From Lutimonas halocynthiae (lineage in GTDB: Bacteria; Bacteroidota; Bacteroidia; Flavobacteriales; Flavobacteriaceae): a stretch of DNA of 64,000 nt. Shown piece by piece: positions 61,570 through 64,000 of the stretch. The stretch spans positions 248,001-312,000 of the forward strand of contig NZ_JAUFQO010000001.1 of the NCBI RefSeq assembly GCF_030409835.1, in the 5' to 3' direction. The translations under genes were made by a program, and so were the position numbers. Positions within the stretch are counted from its first letter, which is position 1. Every line of letters begins with the position of its first letter. A model generated the notes under the pieces. The model worked only from the letters and a program-made list of their open reading frames with translations. It had not been told where the DNA came from and searched no databases.

Positions 61570-63795
61570 TTAGTCTCTTTTTCTATCGTCTCTGCGATTA
61601 TCACGTCCGCGATTATCACGTCCACGATTATCACGTCCTCTATCATTTCTTTCTCTTGGTGGTCTTTCAACAAAACCTTCTGGTTTTGGTAAAATTGCCT
61701 TACGAGATACTTTTTCTTTACGCGTTCTTGGATCTTGTCCAAAATACTTCACATCAAAAACGTCTCCCATATTCACAACGTCAGAAACATTTTCTGTACG
61801 TTCCCAAGCCAATTCACTTACGTGCAATAAAACCTCGTTTCCTGGAGCATCCATATATTCTACAACAGCACCAAAATCAAGCATTTTAATAACTTTTACT
61901 TCGTAAACGCTACCAACAGTTGGTTTGAATAATAAAGAATCTATTTTTGCCATAACTGCATCAATTCCAGCGCTACCTACACCTAAAATTTCAACAATAC
62001 CTTCTTCAGTTACTGGATCCTCGTTAATAACGATTGTTGTCTCAGTTTCTTTTTGCATTTCTTGGATTACTTTTCCTCCAGGTCCAATTAAAGCACCAAT
62101 AAATTCATTAGGAACTCTACGTGTAACCATTGTTGGAGCATGCTCTTTAACTTCAGTATTAGGAGCAGAAATAGTATCTGTGATTTTACCTAAAATATGT
62201 AAACGACCTTCACGAGCTTGTTTTAGCGCATTTACTAAAATCTCATATGATAAGCCTTTAATTTTAATGTCCATTTGACAAGCAGTAATTCCTTCAGAAG
62301 TCCCAGTTACTTTAAAGTCCATATCACCTAAATGATCTTCATCACCTAAAATATCAGATAAAACCGCATAACGATCACCATCAGAAATTAATCCCATAGC
62401 AATACCAGAAACAGGACGTTTCATTTGCACCCCAGCATCCATTAATGCCATTGTACCAGCACAAACCGTTGCCATAGAAGAAGAACCGTTAGATTCTAAC
62501 ACTTCAGATACAACACGCACTGTATAAGGGCAATCGTCAGGAATCATTCCTTTTAATCCACGTTGCGCTAAGTTACCATGACCAACTTCTCTTCTAGAAG
62601 TTCCTCTTAATGGTCTAGCTTCACCTGTACAAAAAGGAGGGAAGTTATAATGTAAATAGAAATTTTCTTCGCCTTCATGAGATGGCATATCTATTTTGTT
62701 TGCATCTCTAGAGGTACCTAAGGTAACTGTTGCTAGAGCTTGTGTTTCTCCACGCGTAAAAATTGAAGAACCATGTGTAGATGGTAAATAATCAACCTCA
62801 CACCAAATTGGTCTGATTTCATCAGTTTGTCTTCCGTCTAAACGCAAACCTTCGCTCAATGTTAATTCACGAACGGCCTCTTTTTCAGCTTTTCTGTAGT
62901 AACCTCCAACAAGGTGACCAAACTCTTCCATCTCCTCTTCAGTAAAAGATGCTTTCACTTCTTCTTTTACTTCTGCAAATGCATTACTACGCTCTACTTT
63001 AGAAGTTCCCTTCTTAGCAATAGCATAACATTTATCGTAAGCTAAATCGTGTATTCTTTTTTGTAAATCTTCATTTTCTTCAGCAGTATCATACTCGCGA
63101 ACTTCTTTTTTACCAAAAGCTTCTGCTAAACGTAATTGAGCAGCAATTTGAACTTTAATAGCTTCGTGAGCAAATTTGATAGCATCAGCCATTTCTTCTT
63201 CAGAAATTTCATCCATCTCACCTTCAACCATCATTACTGAATCAGCTGAAGCGCCAATCATCATCTCTAAATCAGATTCTGCTAACTGTGTTCTTGTTGG
63301 GTTAATTACAAATTCACCATTAACACGACCAACTCTGGCTTCAGAAATGGCACATTCGAATGGGAAATCTGACAATTGAATAGCTGCAGATGCTGCTAAA
63401 CCAGCCATAGCTTCAGGCATAACATCATCATCATGAGACATCAATTGAATCATCACTTGTGTTTCTGCTTGATAATCTTTCGGGAATAACGGACGTAAAA
63501 CACGGTCTACTAAACGCATTGTTAAAACTTCACCGTCACTTGGTCTCGCTTCTCTTTTAAAGAAACCGCCTGGATAACGTCCTGCAGCAGCAAATTTCTC
63601 TCTGTAATCTACTGTTAATGGCAGAAAACCAAGATCTTTTTGTTCGTAATTGGAAACAACTGTACATAATAACATACATTTTCCTGATTGCACAACAACG
63701 CTTCCATGAGCTTGTTTTGCTAATTTTCCGGTTTCAATAGAAATTTCTCTACCGTCTCCTAGGTCAATGACCTCTCTAAAAACTTTTGGTTTCAT
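61570..63795 (-). CDS. pnp: Polyribonucleotide nucleotidyltransferase (PNPase)
   Basis: The 741-residue protein has two RNase PH-like cores, a KH domain (about 565-625) and an S1 domain (about 635-705), followed by an Arg/Asp/Gly-rich tail (about 710-741). It phosphorolytically degrades RNA 3' to 5'. The tail contains three 15-bp repeats (61595-61639) coding for RDNRG units. The start codon is preceded by a leader with a hairpin at 63870-63893. Upstream beyond the window rpsO would be expected, but cannot be seen. Confidence 0.97.
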   Translation of the reverse strand: MKPKVFREVIDLGDGREISIETGKLAKQAHGSVVVQSGKCMLLCTVVSNYEQKDLGFLPLTVDYREKFAAAGRYPGGFFKREARPSDGEVLTMRLVDRVLRPLFPKDYQAETQVMIQLMSHDDDVMPEAMAGLAASAAIQLSDFPFECAISEARVGRVNGEFVINPTRTQLAESDLEMMIGASADSVMMVEGEMDEISEEEMADAIKFAHEAIKVQIAAQLRLAEAFGKKEVREYDTAEENEDLQKRIHDLAYDKCYAIAKKGTSKVERSNAFAEVKEEVKASFTEEEMEEFGHLVGGYYRKAEKEAVRELTLSEGLRLDGRQTDEIRPIWCEVDYLPSTHGSSIFTRGETQALATVTLGTSRDANKIDMPSHEGEENFYLHYNFPPFCTGEARPLRGTSRREVGHGNLAQRGLKGMIPDDCPYTVRVVSEVLESNGSSSMATVCAGTMALMDAGVQMKRPVSGIAMGLISDGDRYAVLSDILGDEDHLGDMDFKVTGTSEGITACQMDIKIKGLSYEILVNALKQAREGRLHILGKITDTISAPNTEVKEHAPTMVTRRVPNEFIGALIGPGGKVIQEMQKETETTIVINEDPVTEEGIVEILGVGSAGIDAVMAKIDSLLFKPTVGSVYEVKVIKMLDFGAVVEYMDAPGNEVLLHVSELAWERTENVSDVVNMGDVFDVKYFGQDPRTRKEKVSRKAILPKPEGFVERPPRERNDRGRDNRGRDNRGRDNRRDDRKRD
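61595..61639 (-). repeat. Three tandem 15-bp repeats in the pnp tail
   Basis: Units begin at 61595, 61610 and 61625 with one or no difference between them; they encode RDNRG. Slippage-type expansion of a disordered tail. Confidence 0.85.
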
Positions 63796-63869
63796 AATTT
63801 TTCTTTAGAATTCACTTCATAGAAGCAAATAAATTAATTCATGGTTAAACTTGTAGTTGTGTTGTCATG

Positions 63870-63893
63870 CCTCTGAATTCGAGGTCATAGTTT
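63870..63893. promoter_or_regulatory. Hairpin in the pnp leader
   Basis: CATGCCTC and GAGGTCATG pair with a central GAATTC loop, with one bulged base on one side. It lies about 75 nt upstream of the pnp ATG. In other bacteria the pnp leader is cut at such a hairpin for autoregulation; that role here is inference. From 63894 to 64000 I see nothing else. Confidence 0.35.
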
Positions 63894-64000
63894 GCCAATG
63901 AATTACTCTAGTTTCCATTTCTTTGTCTCAAAGAATGGGTTTTCGGAATTAGATAACGAAAGTAAACAACTTTTAGTCTAAATCCTAACAGTACTATAAA

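Overview
The window looks like a chromosomal segment of a low-GC, probably marine member of the Flavobacteriia (Bacteroidota). Evidence: many promoters fit the Bacteroidota pattern (TTTG about 17-24 nt before TAnnTTTG), there is a TonB-dependent receptor and many SCC/SCQ-type lipoproteins, plus heptaprenylglyceryl-phosphate-synthase-type PcrB, PnuT and N-acetylhexosamine-kinase-type genes typical of the group. No transposase, phage, CRISPR array or rRNA was seen.

Layout. (1) 1-12350: an inorganic sulfur oxidation block. It holds a moaD fragment, a fused iron-sulfur/NrfD membrane subunit with a cytoplasmic molybdopterin oxidoreductase (SoeABC-like sulfite dehydrogenase), a TlpA-like lipoprotein, two SulP anion transporters, a persulfide dioxygenase-like MBL/double-rhodanese protein, a rhodanese lipoprotein and a c-heme lipoprotein. 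The likely flow is persulfide to sulfite (MBL protein), sulfite to sulfate with electrons to quinone (SoeABC), and sulfate export (SulP). Two promoters in this block share an identical GTAAC-N4-GTTAC operator at the same distance from the -7 box. (2) 12391-17378: thiamine uptake genes with a TPP riboswitch in front of the TonB receptor only. (3) 17441-23649: housekeeping genes (PPTase, AhcY, USP, cold-shock, bestrophin) and tRNA-Ala(GGC), followed by an unusual structured repeat region. (4) 23694-27483: AraC regulator, sulfatase and a substrate-binding lipoprotein. (5) 27526-32834: an ECF sigma, Cache-sensor Ser/Thr kinase and PP2C phosphatase module. (6) 33066-37055: tRNA-Val(GAC) with a structured tail like that of tRNA-Ala, a tyrosine phosphatase lipoprotein, and a second sulfatase/AraC module whose right end abuts a broken xylose transporter gene. 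(7) 37035-41179: xylose operon (xylR-xylB-xylA-xylT remnant). (8) 41710-44353: small genes and a sugar-1-kinase/nucleotidyltransferase pair. (9) 44432-48983: histidine utilisation (LysR, hutH, hutU). (10) 49028-57861: thiol-redox proteins and an NtrC-family two-component system divergent from a MacB-like ABC efflux operon. Between them lie tandem activator sites, a candidate sigma-54 promoter and two small ORFs. (11) 58116-63795: recJ, rpe, rpoD and pnp.

The most unusual items are the shared sulfur-block operator, the structured elements behind both tRNA genes, the two paralogous AraC/sulfatase modules lacking usable ATG starts for the regulators, the xylT pseudogene joined to an AraC tail, and the NtrC/sigma-54 control region with small ORFs. 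All assignments rest on reading the sequence; no database search was run.
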